A stretch of 64,000 bases of DNA from JAJPKK01 sp963702755 (GCA_963702755.1 CAVPDZ010000007.1:62001-126000), one strand, 5' to 3'. Shown: positions 22,053-31,918, counted from the first letter of the stretch. Program-made: numbers and translations. The notes: generated from the letters alone by a model not told the origin.

Positions 22053-22142
22053 GTAGCCCGGATGAGCGCAGCGATATCCGGGGTCAACATCGCAATTGTG
22101 GCACCGCTGTTCCCGCATGTCGCTTCGCTCATGCGGGCTACG
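22053..22142. repeat. REP-like palindrome (GTAGCCCGGATGAGCG family), copy 1
   Basis: Starts GTAGCCCGGATGAGCGCAGC and ends with the inverted form CGCTTCGCTCATGCGGGCTAC, giving two facing hairpin arms around a short spacer. The same unit occurs at 29362-29490. It lies between the convergent bamD and flhA ends. Confidence 0.85.
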
Positions 22143-22158
22143 GAGCGATGCGGGACCC

Positions 22159-24265
22159 TCAAATATTGCCGACCGTCTTCAGCCGCGCGCGCGGGTGGAT
22201 TTCCGATTGCGACAGCACGCTCGTCTGCGAGCGGAAGCGCTCCACGATCGAGCGCACGAACGGCCGCACCGCCGGCGACGTCACGAGCACCGGCGCCTCG
22301 CCCTGGCGCGCCGCCTCCTCGAAACGCTCGCGCACCAGCCCGATGAATTCGGAGAGTTTCGACGGCGCCATGGCGAGCTGGCGGTCGTCGCCCTGCCCGG
22401 TGAACGACTCCGCAAAGGCCTGCTCCCACTTGGGCGAGAGCGAGATCAGCGGCAGGTAGCCCGACGGCGTCGAATGCTGGGCGCAGATCTGGCGGGCAAG
22501 CCGCGCCCGCACGTGCTCGGTGAGCGCGGCATAGTTGCGGGTGAAGCTCAGCCCGTCGGCGATGCCTTCGAGGATGGTGCCGAGGTCGCGCACCGACACC
22601 CGCTCGGCGAGCAGCATCTGCAGCACGCGCTGGATGCCGGTGATCGTGATCTGGCTCGGCACGATGTCCTTGATGAGATCGGCCTGCTCCTTCGGCAGCT
22701 CCTTGAGGAGCTTCTGCACCTCGGCATAGGACAGGAGCTCGGAGATGTTGCCCTTCAGGATCTCGGTGAGATGGGTCGCGAGCACAGTCGCGGCATCGAC
22801 CACCGTGTAGCCCTTGATCGCCGCCTCTTCCTTCAGCGAAGCGTCGACCCAGGTCGCCGGCAGCCCGAAGGTCGGCTCGTTGGTGTGGACGCCCGGCAGC
22901 TGCACCTGCCCGCCGGCGGGATCCATCACCATGAACTGGCCGGGCCACACCCGGCCGACGCCGGCCTCGACCTCTTTGATCTTGATCACGTAGGCGTTCG
23001 ACTCGAGCTGCACGTTGTCGAGGATGCGCACTGCCGGCATCACGCAGCCGAGTTCGCCCGCAAGTGACCGCCGCAGCGCCTTGATCTGCTCGGTCAGCCG
23101 GTCGCTGCCGTCGGGCGCATTGACGAGCGGCAGCAGCGCGTAGCCAAGCTCGATCTTGAGATCGTCGATCTTAAGCGCGGTGGTGATCGGCTCCTCGGCC
23201 GGCGCCGCCTTGGTCTCGGCAGCTTTCGTCGCTTCCGCCGTGGCGGCGACCGCGCCGCGCTTTTTCAAATGGTAGGCGAGCCCCCCGGCGCCGCCGGCGA
23301 GCAACAGGAACGGCAGCGCCGGAATGCCGGGGAGAAACGCCATGACACCCATCACCGCAGCCGACATGCCGAGCGCCTTCGGGTAGCCCGAGAGCTGCCT
23401 GAGCAGCACCTTGTCCGCCGCTTCGCCGAGGCCCGCCTTCGACACCAGGAGGCCCGCCGCCGTCGACACGATCAGCGCCGGCACCTGGGTGACGAGGCCG
23501 TCGCCGACGGTGAGGACGGTGTAGCTCGATGCCGCCTCCGAAAACGAGATGCCCTGCTGCAGGATGCCGATGATCATGCCGCCGATGACGTTGATGAACA
23601 CCACCAGCAGGCCGGCGATGGCATCGCCGCGCACGAACTTCGAGGCGCCGTCCATGGCGCCGAAGAACGAGCTTTCGTCTTCGAGCTGCTTGCGCCGGCG
23701 CCGCGCCTCCTTCTCGTCGATCAGGCCGGCGGAGAGATCGGCGTCGATCGCCATCTGCTTGCCCGGCATGCCGTCCAAGTTGAAGCGCGCGGCGACTTCG
23801 GCGATGCGGCCCGAGCCCTTGGTGATCACCACGAAATTCACGATCACCAGGATCGTGAACACGATGATGCCGATCACGAAGTTGCCGCCCATCACGAAGT
23901 TGCCGAACGCCGCGATGACCTGTCCGGCGGCGTCCTGGCCCTCGTGGCCACGGGAGAGGATGAGGCGCGTCGACGCGAGGTTGAGCGACAGGCGCAGCAT
24001 GGTCGCAATCAACAGCACGGTCGGGAATGCCGAGAACTCGAGCGGCGCGCGGATGAACAGCGCCGTCATCAGGATCAGCACCGAAAGGATGATCGAGCAC
24101 GGCGAGCGCGAAGTCGAGCAGGAGCGGCGGCAACGGCAGGATCAACACGACAAGAATAGTCATGATGCCGACGGCGAACACGATGTCGCCACGGCGCAGC
24201 AAGTCGCCGATCTCGCCAAAACTCGGCAGCCGCAACGCCGCGCTGCCTTGTGCCGCTTCCGCCAT
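22159..24265 (-). CDS. flhA: flagellar export gate protein FlhA, frameshifted near 24098
   Basis: About 701 residues after repair, as expected for FlhA. The N-terminal third holds 7-8 transmembrane segments (for example GIMTILVVLILPLPPLLLDF). The conserved FHIPEP cytoplasmic loop follows (RFNLDGMPGKQMAIDADLS), then the soluble domain that docks chaperone-substrate complexes. One extra base near 24098 splits FALAVSIILSVLILM. FlhA is the core of the flagellar type III export gate in the inner membrane. No other flagellar gene is in the window, so it is separated from any flagellar cluster here. Confidence 0.93.
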
Positions 24266-24491
24266 GAGCCGTCCCAAACCCGTGCTGGAACTGAACAGAT
24301 CGGCAGAATTTGCCTAGCGTATGGTTTACGACAGGTTAATAAGAGCGCGCGGCCGGTAATGAATCAGGCTGATTTGTGAAGAAGATGCGGCTATGCGCGC
24401 GGCGCCCGCGCGATCCTTAAGAAGGATTAACTTGCGGCGCAAATCGACCGGTACCTATGCTCGACCAGTTAGCAGAAACCGGGAGATTTCC

Positions 24492-25586
24492 ATGTTGAAA
24501 CATTTAGCCATCGGAGCCGCGACCTGCGTGCTTCTCGGCACCAGCGTTGTTTGCGCCCAGCCCGCACCGGACACCAAGCCGCCCGCAAGCAACGAACAGC
24601 AATCGACGACGGCACCGACCACGAGCGACCAGGCCAACCGTCGCCGCCCGATGATCTCGCGCGAAGACGCGGCGGCCTATCTCGATGCCCGCCTCGCCGC
24701 GCTGCACGCGGGCCTTGAGCTGACGCCCGACCAGGAGCGCATGTGGCCGTCCTTCGAGAAGGCCTATCGCGATCTCGCCAAGCTGCACATCGACCGCATG
24801 CTCGCGCGCCGCGACCAGGCGCAGCAGCCGCAGGATCTGATCTCGCGCCTGCGCCGCCGCGCCGAGGCCGAGACCCAGCAGGGCGCCGCACTCAAGACGC
24901 TGGCCGATGCCGCGGCGCCGCTGTGGCAGAGCTTCGATGACGGCCAGAAGCGCCGCTTCGCGGTCCTCGCGCGCCCGAACCTGCGGGCACGCCTCGCCGA
25001 GCGGTTCGAGCGCCGCTTCGGCGGCCCCGGTCGCGATGGCCGCGATGGCGGACGCGACGGTGATTTCCGCGGCCGGCGGTTCGGCGGCGAGGAGCGCGGC
25101 GGCCGCGACTTCGGCGAACGCTTCCACTTCCGCGGCGACGAATACGGCTACGGCGGCCCGCCGCCGCGCGGCTATGGCGAACGCCGCGGCGACGGCGAGC
25201 GGCGCGGCTTCCGCGGCGATGAGCACGGCTACGGCCCGCGCGGGAACGGCCCGCATGGCTACGGCGAGCGTGGCTATGGCGAACGGCATGGCGACGGCGA
25301 GCGGCGCGGTTTCCGCGGCGACGAATACGGCCGCGGCCCGCGCGAATTTGGCCCGCGCGACTTCGGCCCCCGTGATTTTGGGCCACCTTGGCGTCGCGGC
25401 GAAGGCTACGGCCGCGGCGAGGGCTATGACCGCCGCGGCGGCGACGGCTACCGCGGCCCCGGCCGCGGCGACCGCTGGTGGCGTGGCGATCGTACCTGGA
25501 ACGACGGCGACGATGACGAAGGCTTCGGCGCCCCGCGCGGCTACGGCGAACAGTTCGGCCAGACCGAGGACGAGGAACAACTCTGA
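24492..25586 (+). CDS. Spy/CpxP-like LTXXQ protein with Gly/Arg-rich tail, exported
   Basis: A 364-residue precursor. The signal peptide ends around VVCAQ. Residues 55-175 form a helical LTXXQ/Spy-like region (LELTPDQERMWPSFEKAY), as in periplasmic chaperones and metal sensors. From about residue 180 to the end is a low-complexity tail of Gly, Arg, Asp, Tyr and Glu with repeated units such as GERRGDGERRGFRGDE and FGPRDFGPRDFGP. GGGAG lies six bases before the ATG. The LTXXQ part suggests envelope-stress or metal binding; the role of the tail is unknown. It is transcribed away from flhA. Confidence 0.75.
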   Translation: MLKHLAIGAATCVLLGTSVVCAQPAPDTKPPASNEQQSTTAPTTSDQANRRRPMISREDAAAYLDARLAALHAGLELTPDQERMWPSFEKAYRDLAKLHIDRMLARRDQAQQPQDLISRLRRRAEAETQQGAALKTLADAAAPLWQSFDDGQKRRFAVLARPNLRARLAERFERRFGGPGRDGRDGGRDGDFRGRRFGGEERGGRDFGERFHFRGDEYGYGGPPPRGYGERRGDGERRGFRGDEHGYGPRGNGPHGYGERGYGERHGDGERRGFRGDEYGRGPREFGPRDFGPRDFGPPWRRGEGYGRGEGYDRRGGDGYRGPGRGDRWWRGDRTWNDGDDDEGFGAPRGYGEQFGQTEDEEQL

Positions 25587-25887
25587 TCCGCGGGCCGGTG
25601 GCGGGCCTCCGCGGCCGACGGCGGGCCCGGCGTGTTGCCGGGCAACGCCATGCTCGGGATCGCTGGGCAACGGTGTGCGCTGGGTAGGTGGATCGATCGC
25701 ACCGCCACTCCCGGCGCAGTCTCACGGCGCAGGCCTCGCGAGTTGCACCGGCTCCGGCACGCCAGCTCCGACAGGTCCAACAAGTTTCCGGCCGGCACGC
25801 AGCCGGCCGGAAACGCTTTCCCGGCAACCTTGCTGGACACGGCCGCGCCGCCTTGCTACACGACCCGCCTGCGCGGATTAACGCTCA
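25587..25887 (+). other. intergenic region before tRNA-Lys
   Basis: About 300 bases with no coding signal. It contains the perfect inverted repeat at 25784-25812 and presumably the tRNA promoter. Confidence 0.4.
25784..25812. repeat. perfect inverted repeat, possible terminator stem
   Basis: TTTCCGGCCGG and CCGGCCGGAAA around a seven-base loop: an 11-bp stem. No T run follows on either strand beyond the stem's own TTT/AAA, so terminator function is uncertain. Confidence 0.5.
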
Positions 25888-25964
<77 letters not shown>

Positions 25965-26098
25965 CGCACCTCCCCTGAAAACATCGACGTAGATTTTTGC
26001 TTCACAGCTGCAGGGCATGTCGGCGGTGGCGTAGAAGTTACGCGACTGATGCTGGCAAGGGACCTCTGCTGATCCGGGCTGCATTGGAGTGCCGTCTA

Positions 26099-27162
26099 GA
26101 GCATCCTCACGTTGACTGGAATCGGGACGGGATTCCCCTGGCGGCGGTTATGTGATTCATGGGCTTCCAGCTTTTGATGGCTGGGGGATTCGATGAGGTG
26201 GCGAAGGGGACAGTCTTATTCGCAGGATTTGCGCGAACGTGTGCTGGCTGCGGTCGACGCTGGCACGCCGGTTTACCAGGCCGCGCCGTTGTTTCGGGTC
26301 AGCGTGTCGTACATCTACAAAGCCTTGGGCCGGCGACGTGCCACCGGCGAGACCACTGCTCGGCCGCAGCGGTGTCATCTGGCATGGAAACTTGAGCCGC
26401 ATCATCAGGCGATCCGCGACCAGGTCTCATCGCAGCCCGATGCGACACTTGATGAATTGCGTGCCTGGGTGTTGACGAAGCACGGCATCTCGGTGAGCCA
26501 AGGCGGCATGTGGAATACGTTGCATCGGCTTGGGTTGACGCTCAAAAAAAGACGCATCACGCGGCCGAACAGGCGCGCCCCGACATTGCCGAAGCCCGCG
26601 CGACGTGGCGGCGAGAGCAGCCGGCTATGAATGCAGCCCGCCTCGTCTTCATCGACGAGACCTGGGCGACCACCAACATGACACGGCGCTACGGCAGAGC
26701 ACGCCGCGGCGAGCGTGTCATCGCCAGCGTTCCCCACGGCCACTGGAAGACATCAACCTTCGTTGCCGCCCTGCGTCAGAACGAGATAACCGCTCCGCTG
26801 GTGATCGACGGCGCCATGGACGGCGCCGTCTTTCTTGCCTATGTCGAGCAATTCCTGGCTCCGACACTTGCACCGGGCGACGTCGTCGTCATGGACAACC
26901 TCGCCAGCCACAAAGTCGCCGGCGTCAAAGAAGCGATCGAAGCGTGTGGCGCCAGCCTAAGCTACCTGCCGCCCTACTCGCCCGACCTCAACCCAATCGA
27001 GACCGCCTTCGCCAAGCTCAAAACGCTCCTGCGGACTGCCGCGCCCCGCACCGTCGAGGCGCTTTGGACTACGATCGGCAAAAGCCTCTCTGCCTTCTCC
27101 GCAAACGAATGCTCAAATTATTTCGCCAATGCAGGATATCGCCAGTTACCGTGAATCTAACC
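26099..27162 (+). mobile_element. IS630-family insertion sequence, complete
   Basis: A 1064-bp element bounded by a TA on each side (26097-26098 and 27163-27164), the target duplication typical of IS630/Tc1 elements. The termini are imperfect inverted repeats sharing the core TCACG-T-ACTGG (left 26099-26119, right end reverse-complemented 27142-27162). It carries a two-frame DDE transposase. It lies 135 bases after tRNA-Lys, next to a composition-shifted patch. Confidence 0.88.
26193..27154 (+). CDS. IS630-family transposase, produced by -1 programmed frameshift
   Basis: Two overlapping frames make one DDE transposase of about 320 residues. The first (26193-26630) has the N-terminal helix-turn-helix (YSQDLRERVLAAVDAG) and a second HTH. 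The second (about 26540-27154) has the catalytic domain FIDETW ... VMDNLASH ... NPIE, with 34 residues between the second D and the E. The frames join by a -1 slip at an A7G run (26544-26551), where the 0 frame reads LKKRR and the -1 frame KKTHH. This heptamer type (A AAA AAG) is known for IS630 elements, so the shift is probably real, unlike the single-base breaks elsewhere in the window. A G-rich ribosome site precedes the ATG. Confidence 0.88.
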
Positions 27163-27164
27163 TA

Positions 27165-27478
27165 GCGCTGGCTTCGAACCAAAAACGGGTGCTTTCCGGA
27201 GACCCGACCCTATGCCGCCATCCCGAGCGCAAGGGACTTTGCCGACGAGATATGCTGGCCGGATACCCGTTGTTAAGGGGACCGCACGAGCCGTGCTGAT
27301 TTGAACCCTCTAAGACACTTTTGCGACAACTCAAAAGTGGGAAAGGATCAGCGTCGGAGAACACGGCTATGTGCGATCTCGCCTTCGTTAACCTCCTCCG
27401 CGAGAAGGTTCGCCATCAGGAAGCTGAAGATCAGCGTTCGGCGGCGTTCGGAAAGTCCTCGCGCGAGCGCTTCGTGCC
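27165..27478 (+). other. composition-shifted patch between IS630 and kinase
   Basis: 314 bases with lower GC than the surroundings. A short frame from ATG 27369 to 27521 (MCDLAFVNLLREKVRHQEAE ... FGKSSRER) faintly resembles small DUF4169 proteins (VNLR...K...FG..KAER), but too weakly to call. No recombinase or attachment repeat was recognised. Confidence 0.25.
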
Positions 27479-28142
27479 GTGGACAAGCCGCTCCAATCAT
27501 CGGCGCCATCGGAGCCGGTAACGGTAGCTCCGCGCGGCGGATTGAGCGGCCGACTTTTTGTGGTGGCAGCGTACTCCAGCGGAAGGTCAGCGCCGATAAC
27601 CCTTGTCGTACACATCAACGGATGGCCCGGTACGGGGAAATTGATCATCGCCCGCTGTCTCGCACGCCGCCTTGGCGGGCGATTGCTGGACAACCACACC
27701 CTGCTGAATCCGGCGGAAGCGCTGTTCAACCGCGATGATCCGAAATGGCAAGAGCTTCGAGCTAACGTCAGAGCGCTCGTACTTGATGTTGCTGCCCAAC
27801 TACCCGTCACAGAACCCCTTATACTGACTGATGCGCTAGCGAACTTCGATTATGACCGGCGACTCTTTGATGATTATCGCGTACTCGCAGAAAGGCGATC
27901 TGCACGGCTCGTCGCGGTTACTCTAAACTGCGACCACGCTGAAAACGAGCGACGCCTCGTTAGCGCCGTGCGACGCGAACTCAAAGCTGACCAGCGTTGA
28001 GGTTCTATCCGATCTGCGGTCACGATACACATTGCTGCGAACGAGCCGGCATCGACGTCGTCAAATCGATGTCACAACGCTAACGGATGCGGAAGCGGCG
28101 TTAGCGTTAGAAGCACGCATCAACGAACACCCCAACGGGTAG
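27479..28142 (+). CDS. P-loop AAA/kinase-like protein, frameshifted near 27984, start uncertain
   Basis: A small nucleotide-binding protein with Walker A GWPGTGK, then ARRLGGRLLDNH and a later LILTDAL, resembling the chloramphenicol phosphotransferase / small-molecule kinase group. The first frame stops at 27998-28000. One extra base near 27984 lets the other frame continue LTSVEVLSDLRSRYTLL to a TAG at 28140-28142, as in such kinases. A natural start would be just before TLVVHINGWPG, but the codon there (27596) is ATA; the frame opens upstream at ATG 27479. Codon use is less GC-biased than its neighbours. With the adjacent IS630 and tRNA, this suggests acquisition by transfer. The substrate is unknown. 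Confidence 0.6.
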
Positions 28143-28311
28143 TCGTTCAGCTCCGTTCCTATTTTTTGTCGTTGCGCTCACCCAATCCGATCCAGGAGCG
28201 CCGCCGCTTGCTTAATCCGGCCAATCTGACCCGCCGGCAAATCGTTATCGAGCTCCCGCCCTCAGCCTTCACATTTATGCGTCGGCGCCGTGGCCAATGC
28301 GCCGCTCCCCC

Positions 28312-29323
28312 TCAAAATCCCTCCAGCACGATCTTGCCGCGCGCCTTGCCGCTCTCCAGCAGCGCGTGCGCGCGCTTGAGGTTGTCGGCGTTGATGGTGC
28401 CGTAATGGTCGGCGATCGTGCTCCGGAGCTTGCCGGCGTCGACGAGCTCCGCGACCTTGTCGAGCAGGTTGTGCTGCTCGATCATGTCGGCGGTCTCCAG
28501 CAGCGAGCGGGTGAACATCGATTCCCAGTGGATCGAGACGCTCTTGCGCATGAAGGGCGTGAGCTCCAGCGGCTCGCCGTTGATGAGGCCGAGCCGGCCC
28601 TGGGGCGCGATCAGTTCGACGATGTCCTTCAAGTGCTCGGGCGTGTGCGTGGTCGAGAACACGAAGGGCGGCGCGCCGAGCCCGAGGGCGGCGACCGCGG
28701 GCGCCAGCGGCTTTGAGTGATCGATGACGTGGTGGGCGCCGAGGTTCTTCGCCCAGGCCTGGGTCTCGGGCCGCGCGGCGGTGGCGATGACCGTCAGGTC
28801 GGTGAGGACGCGGACGAGCTGGATCGCGATCGAGCCGACGCCGCCGGCGCCGCCGATGATGAGGACCGCGGGCGCGCCTCCCGGCACGCTGCGGCGAATG
28901 TCGATGCGGTCGAACAGCGTTTCCCAGGCGGTGATCGCGGTGAGCGGCAGCGCGGCCGCTTCGGCAAAGCCGAGCGAGCGCGGCTTGCGGCCGACGATGC
29001 GCTCGTCGACGAGGTGAAATTCCGCGTTGGTGCCGGAGCGCGCAATGCTGCCGGCGTAGAACACCTCGTCGCCGGCCTTGAACAGCGTCACGCCGGGCCC
29101 GGTCTCGGCGACGACGCCCGCCGCGTCATAGCCCAGCACTTTGACGCCGCCCGCCGGCGCCGGCGCGCTCGCGCGCACCTTGCAGTCCACCGGGTTGACC
29201 GAGACGGCGCGGACCTCGACCAGGAGGTCGCGGCCGCCCGCGGTCGGCTGCGGCAGTTCGACGTCGCGAAGGCTGTCGGGGGCGGAAATCGGGCCGGGGG
29301 TCGGTGTAACCGACTGCACGCAT
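28312..29323 (-). CDS. zinc-type alcohol dehydrogenase-like / quinone oxidoreductase (MDR family), frameshifted near 29292
   Basis: A medium-chain reductase of about 336 residues after repair. The N-terminal GroES-like fold begins MRAVGYTDPRP and the Rossmann nucleotide site is VLIIGGAGGVGSIAIQLV. It lacks the structural zinc cysteines of classical alcohol dehydrogenases, so an NADPH quinone/enone reductase role is likely. The ATG at 29323 has GAGG at proper spacing. One extra C near 29292 separates this start from SAPDSLRDVELPQP; the alternative start in the main frame (MRITCVQSV) looks artificial. It stands alone, with a REP element upstream. Confidence 0.85.
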
Positions 29324-29361
29324 GTGATCCTCATGGATCGAGAGCGTTCATTCGCGCTCCT

Positions 29362-29490
29362 GTAGCCCGGATGAGCGCAGCGATATCCGGGGGCAGCGCC
29401 GTAGCCCGGATGGAGCGAAGCGTAATCCGGGGCCAGCCTAGCTAATCTAGGAGGCCGGTCCCGGATGTCGCTGCGCTCATCCGGGCTACG
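29362..29490. repeat. REP-like palindrome (GTAGCCCGGATGAGCG family), copy 2, compound
   Basis: Two direct heads (GTAGCCCGGATGAGCG at 29362 and GTAGCCCGGATGGAGCG at 29401) followed by one inverted head ending CATCCGGGCTACG. It is the same family as 22053-22142. It lies between the starts/ends of two minus-strand genes. Confidence 0.87.
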
Positions 29491-29505
29491 AAGCGGTTTG
29501 CAAAT

Positions 29506-30009
29506 TCAATCCGCGGCCTTCTCCAGCGCCTCCATGTCGTCGTCCGACAATCCGAAATGGTGGCCGATCTCGTGCACCAGCACGTGGGCGACGATGTCGC
29601 CGAGGCTGTCCTCGGCCTCGGCCCAGTAGTCGAGCATCGGCCGGCGATAGAGCCAGATCATGTTGGGCATCTGCATGGGCGCGCTTTCGGAGCGGAACGG
29701 CAGGCCCACGCCTTGAAACAACCCCATCAGCTCGAACGGATCCTCGATCTCCATCTCGTCGAGCACCTCGTCGGTGGCGAAGTCCTCGACCCGGATCACG
29801 AGATCCTCGCACAGCGCGCGGAATTTCTCCGGCAGGCGGCCGAATACCTCCCGTCCTAACACCTCGAGGTCGGCGAGCGAGGGCGCGGCCACGTTTCGCC
29901 AGGCGAGCGGGTCTGCCAATGGATCGGCCGGCGGATCGGGAGACGGATTCGGTCGTGGGACTTTCAGCCATGAAGGAGCCTCGGGGTACGGCATGCTGCC
30001 GTCTGTCAT
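29506..30009 (-). CDS. minimal zincin-type metallopeptidase family protein
   Basis: About 167 residues. The C-terminal part is a small zincin-like domain with HEIGHHFGLSDDDME, an HExxH zinc motif followed by His and an acidic stretch, as in the widespread mini-metallopeptidase (DUF1025-like) family. The N-terminus is Pro/Asp-rich and probably disordered. Substrate and activity are unknown for the family. Start choice is uncertain: ATG 30009 is used, but an in-frame ATG at 30045 and one at 29994 are possible, none with a strong ribosome site. The upstream neighbour is a divergent small exported protein. Confidence 0.8.
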   Translation of the reverse strand: MTDGSMPYPEAPSWLKVPRPNPSPDPPADPLADPLAWRNVAAPSLADLEVLGREVFGRLPEKFRALCEDLVIRVEDFATDEVLDEMEIEDPFELMGLFQGVGLPFRSESAPMQMPNMIWLYRRPMLDYWAEAEDSLGDIVAHVLVHEIGHHFGLSDDDMEALEKAAD

Positions 30010-30083
30010 GGTGCATTCATAGTGCGAGGTTGACGACAGTGCCATGATCGTCGACCCTGCAACCTCACGGGTGGGGAAGCATC

Positions 30084-30335
30084 ATGCGTAACGTGATGAC
30101 GTGTATCGTCCTTGGGCTCGCCGCTGTTGCCGCTGGGTCGGGCGGCGCGCTCGCGCAGACACGGGATGAGCCGCCGCGCGTGCGACCGCGGCCACGGCCG
30201 CCCTTGCAGATCGAAGTCGCCCCGGGGCCGCAATATTACCGGCAATGCGCCGATTGGCTCGCGGTGGAGCAGCGGCCGTCCGGCAATGTCATCGTGCCGC
30301 AGACGCGCTGCGTCTGGGCGCTTCGGGCGAGGTAG
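30084..30335 (+). CDS. small exported protein of unknown function
   Basis: An 83-residue precursor. The signal peptide (MTCIVLGLAAVAAGSG) is cleaved around ALAQT. The mature part of about 58 residues is Arg/Pro-rich at its start, then has two cysteines (RQCADW and QTRCVW) that could form a disulfide. No family is recognised by name; similar short proteins are common in Bradyrhizobium-type genomes. GGGGAAG precedes the ATG. Confidence 0.65.
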   Translation: MRNVMTCIVLGLAAVAAGSGGALAQTRDEPPRVRPRPRPPLQIEVAPGPQYYRQCADWLAVEQRPSGNVIVPQTRCVWALRAR

Positions 30336-30378
30336 CGAGGAGCGAGCAGGGAATAGCGAATAGCGAGTAGCGAATAGC

Positions 30379-30404
30379 AAAAGACCCGCCGTGCGGCGGG
30401 TCTT
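30379..30404 (-). terminator. Rho-independent terminator of leuC
   Basis: Stem AAGACCCGCC / GGCGGGTCTT with a four-base loop. On the minus strand it is followed by TTTTGC. It lies 35 bases beyond the leuC stop. Just outside is a short tandem TAGCGAATAGC-type repeat (about 30351-30378). Confidence 0.85.
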
Positions 30405-30438
30405 GCATATGGCGCGCTACAGGTATCGTGGCGCCGCT

Positions 30439-31839
30439 TCAGCGCCACTCGCGCACGTCGACGAAGTGGCCGGCGACGGCTGCGGCCGCGGCCATGACCG
30501 GCGACACGAGGTGGGTGCGGCCCTTGTAGCCCTGGCGGCCTTCGAAGTTGCGGTTCGAGGTCGAGGCGCAGCGCTCGCCCGGCTTGAGCTTGTCGGGGTT
30601 CATGGCGAGGCACATGGAGCAGCCCGGCTCGCGCCATTCGAAGCCTGCCTTGATGAAGATCTTGTCGAGGCCTTCGGCTTCGGCTTGCTCCTTCACGATG
30701 CCGGAGCCCGGCACCACCATGGCGCCGACCCGCGAATTGACCGTCTTGCCGTCGATGATTTTCGCCGCCGCGCGCAAGTCTTCGATGCGCCCGTTGGTGC
30801 AGGAGCCGATGAAGACGCGGTCGATGGCGATGTCGGTGATCTTCTCGCCGCCCTTGAGGCCCATGTAGCCAAGCGACGTCTCCGCCGCGATCCGCTTGAG
30901 CTCGTCCTTGATGTCCGCCGCCACCGGCACCCGGCCGGAGATCGACACCACCTGCTCGGGGTTCGTGCCCCAGGTCACGAGCGGCGGCAGGTTCGCGGCG
31001 TCGAGCCTGATCTCGCGATCGAAATGGGCGCCGTCGTCGGACCGCAGCGTGTCCCAATAGCGCCGCGCGTCGTCCCAGGACTTGCCCTTCGGCGCCTTGG
31101 GGCGATCCTTGAGGAAGTCGAAAACCTTCTGGTCGGGCGCGATGAAGCCGGCCTTGGCGCCCGCTTCGACCGACATGTTGCAGACGGTCATGCGGCCTTC
31201 CATGCTGAGCGAGCCGATCGCATCGCCGGCATATTCGACGGCGTAGCCGGTGCCGCCCGCGGTGCCGATCTCGCCGATGATGGCGAGGATGATGTCCTTC
31301 GCCGTCACGCCATTGGCGAGGTGGCCGTCGACGACGGCGCGCATGTTCTTCGATTTCTTCTGGTAGAGCGTCTGCGTCGCCAGCACGTGCTCCACTTCGG
31401 AGGTGCCGATGCCGTAGGCGAGCGCGCCGAACGCGCCGTGCGTCGCGGTGTGGCTGTCGCCGCAGACGATCGTCGTGCCGGGGAGCGTGAAGCCCTGCTC
31501 CGGTCCGATGATGTGGACGATGCCCTGGCGCTTGTCGAACTCGTCGTAATATTCGAGGCCGAACAACTTGGCGTTCTCGGCGAGGTAAGCGATCTGGGCC
31601 GCGCTCTCGGGATCGGGATTGGGCTTGGTGCGGTCAGTGGTCGGCACGTTGTGATCGACCACGAGCAGCGTCTTCTCCGGTGCATGCACCTTGCGGCCGG
31701 CGAGTCGCAGCCCTTCGAACGCCTGCGGGCTCGTCACCTCATGGACAAGATGCCGGTCGACGTAGATGAGACAAGTTCCATCGGGCTGTTCGTCGACGAG
31801 GTGATCTTCCCAAATCTTGTCGTAGAGAGTGCGTGCCAT
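30439..31839 (-). CDS. leuC: 3-isopropylmalate dehydratase large subunit
   Basis: A 466-residue aconitase-family enzyme of leucine synthesis that isomerises 2- to 3-isopropylmalate with LeuD. It starts MARTLYDKIWEDHLV. The [4Fe-4S] cysteines are in SCTNGRIED and PGCSMCLAMN. The start follows AAGGA. It heads toward the rplS-trmD-rimM-rpsP-ffh block, an order typical of Hyphomicrobiales. No leuD is in the window. A compound hairpin lies in its leader (31875-31918), and a terminator follows it. Confidence 0.96.
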   Translation of the reverse strand: MARTLYDKIWEDHLVDEQPDGTCLIYVDRHLVHEVTSPQAFEGLRLAGRKVHAPEKTLLVVDHNVPTTDRTKPNPDPESAAQIAYLAENAKLFGLEYYDEFDKRQGIVHIIGPEQGFTLPGTTIVCGDSHTATHGAFGALAYGIGTSEVEHVLATQTLYQKKSKNMRAVVDGHLANGVTAKDIILAIIGEIGTAGGTGYAVEYAGDAIGSLSMEGRMTVCNMSVEAGAKAGFIAPDQKVFDFLKDRPKAPKGKSWDDARRYWDTLRSDDGAHFDREIRLDAANLPPLVTWGTNPEQVVSISGRVPVAADIKDELKRIAAETSLGYMGLKGGEKITDIAIDRVFIGSCTNGRIEDLRAAAKIIDGKTVNSRVGAMVVPGSGIVKEQAEAEGLDKIFIKAGFEWREPGCSMCLAMNPDKLKPGERCASTSNRNFEGRQGYKGRTHLVSPVMAAAAAVAGHFVDVREWR

Positions 31840-31874
31840 GAAAAAGCGTCCTTGCGCGGGTACGGGCGTTATTT

Positions 31875-31918
31875 AGACGCTTGCGTGCGCTCAGAAAAGA
31901 GCGGAGACGCGAGCGTCT
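31875..31918. promoter_or_regulatory. compound hairpin in the leuC leader
   Basis: Outer arms AGACGCTTGCGT and ACGCGAGCGTCT (11 of 12 pair) enclose an inner stem CGCTC-AGAAAA-GAGCG. It lies 36 bases upstream of the leuC start on the leuC transcript side. There is no T run and no leader peptide with leucine codons, so an attenuator is not shown. Confidence 0.4.

Noticed and set aside
27369..27521. DUF4169-like small protein
   Set aside because: Only a few positions resemble the family, and the C-terminus is out of register; kept only as a note on the region.
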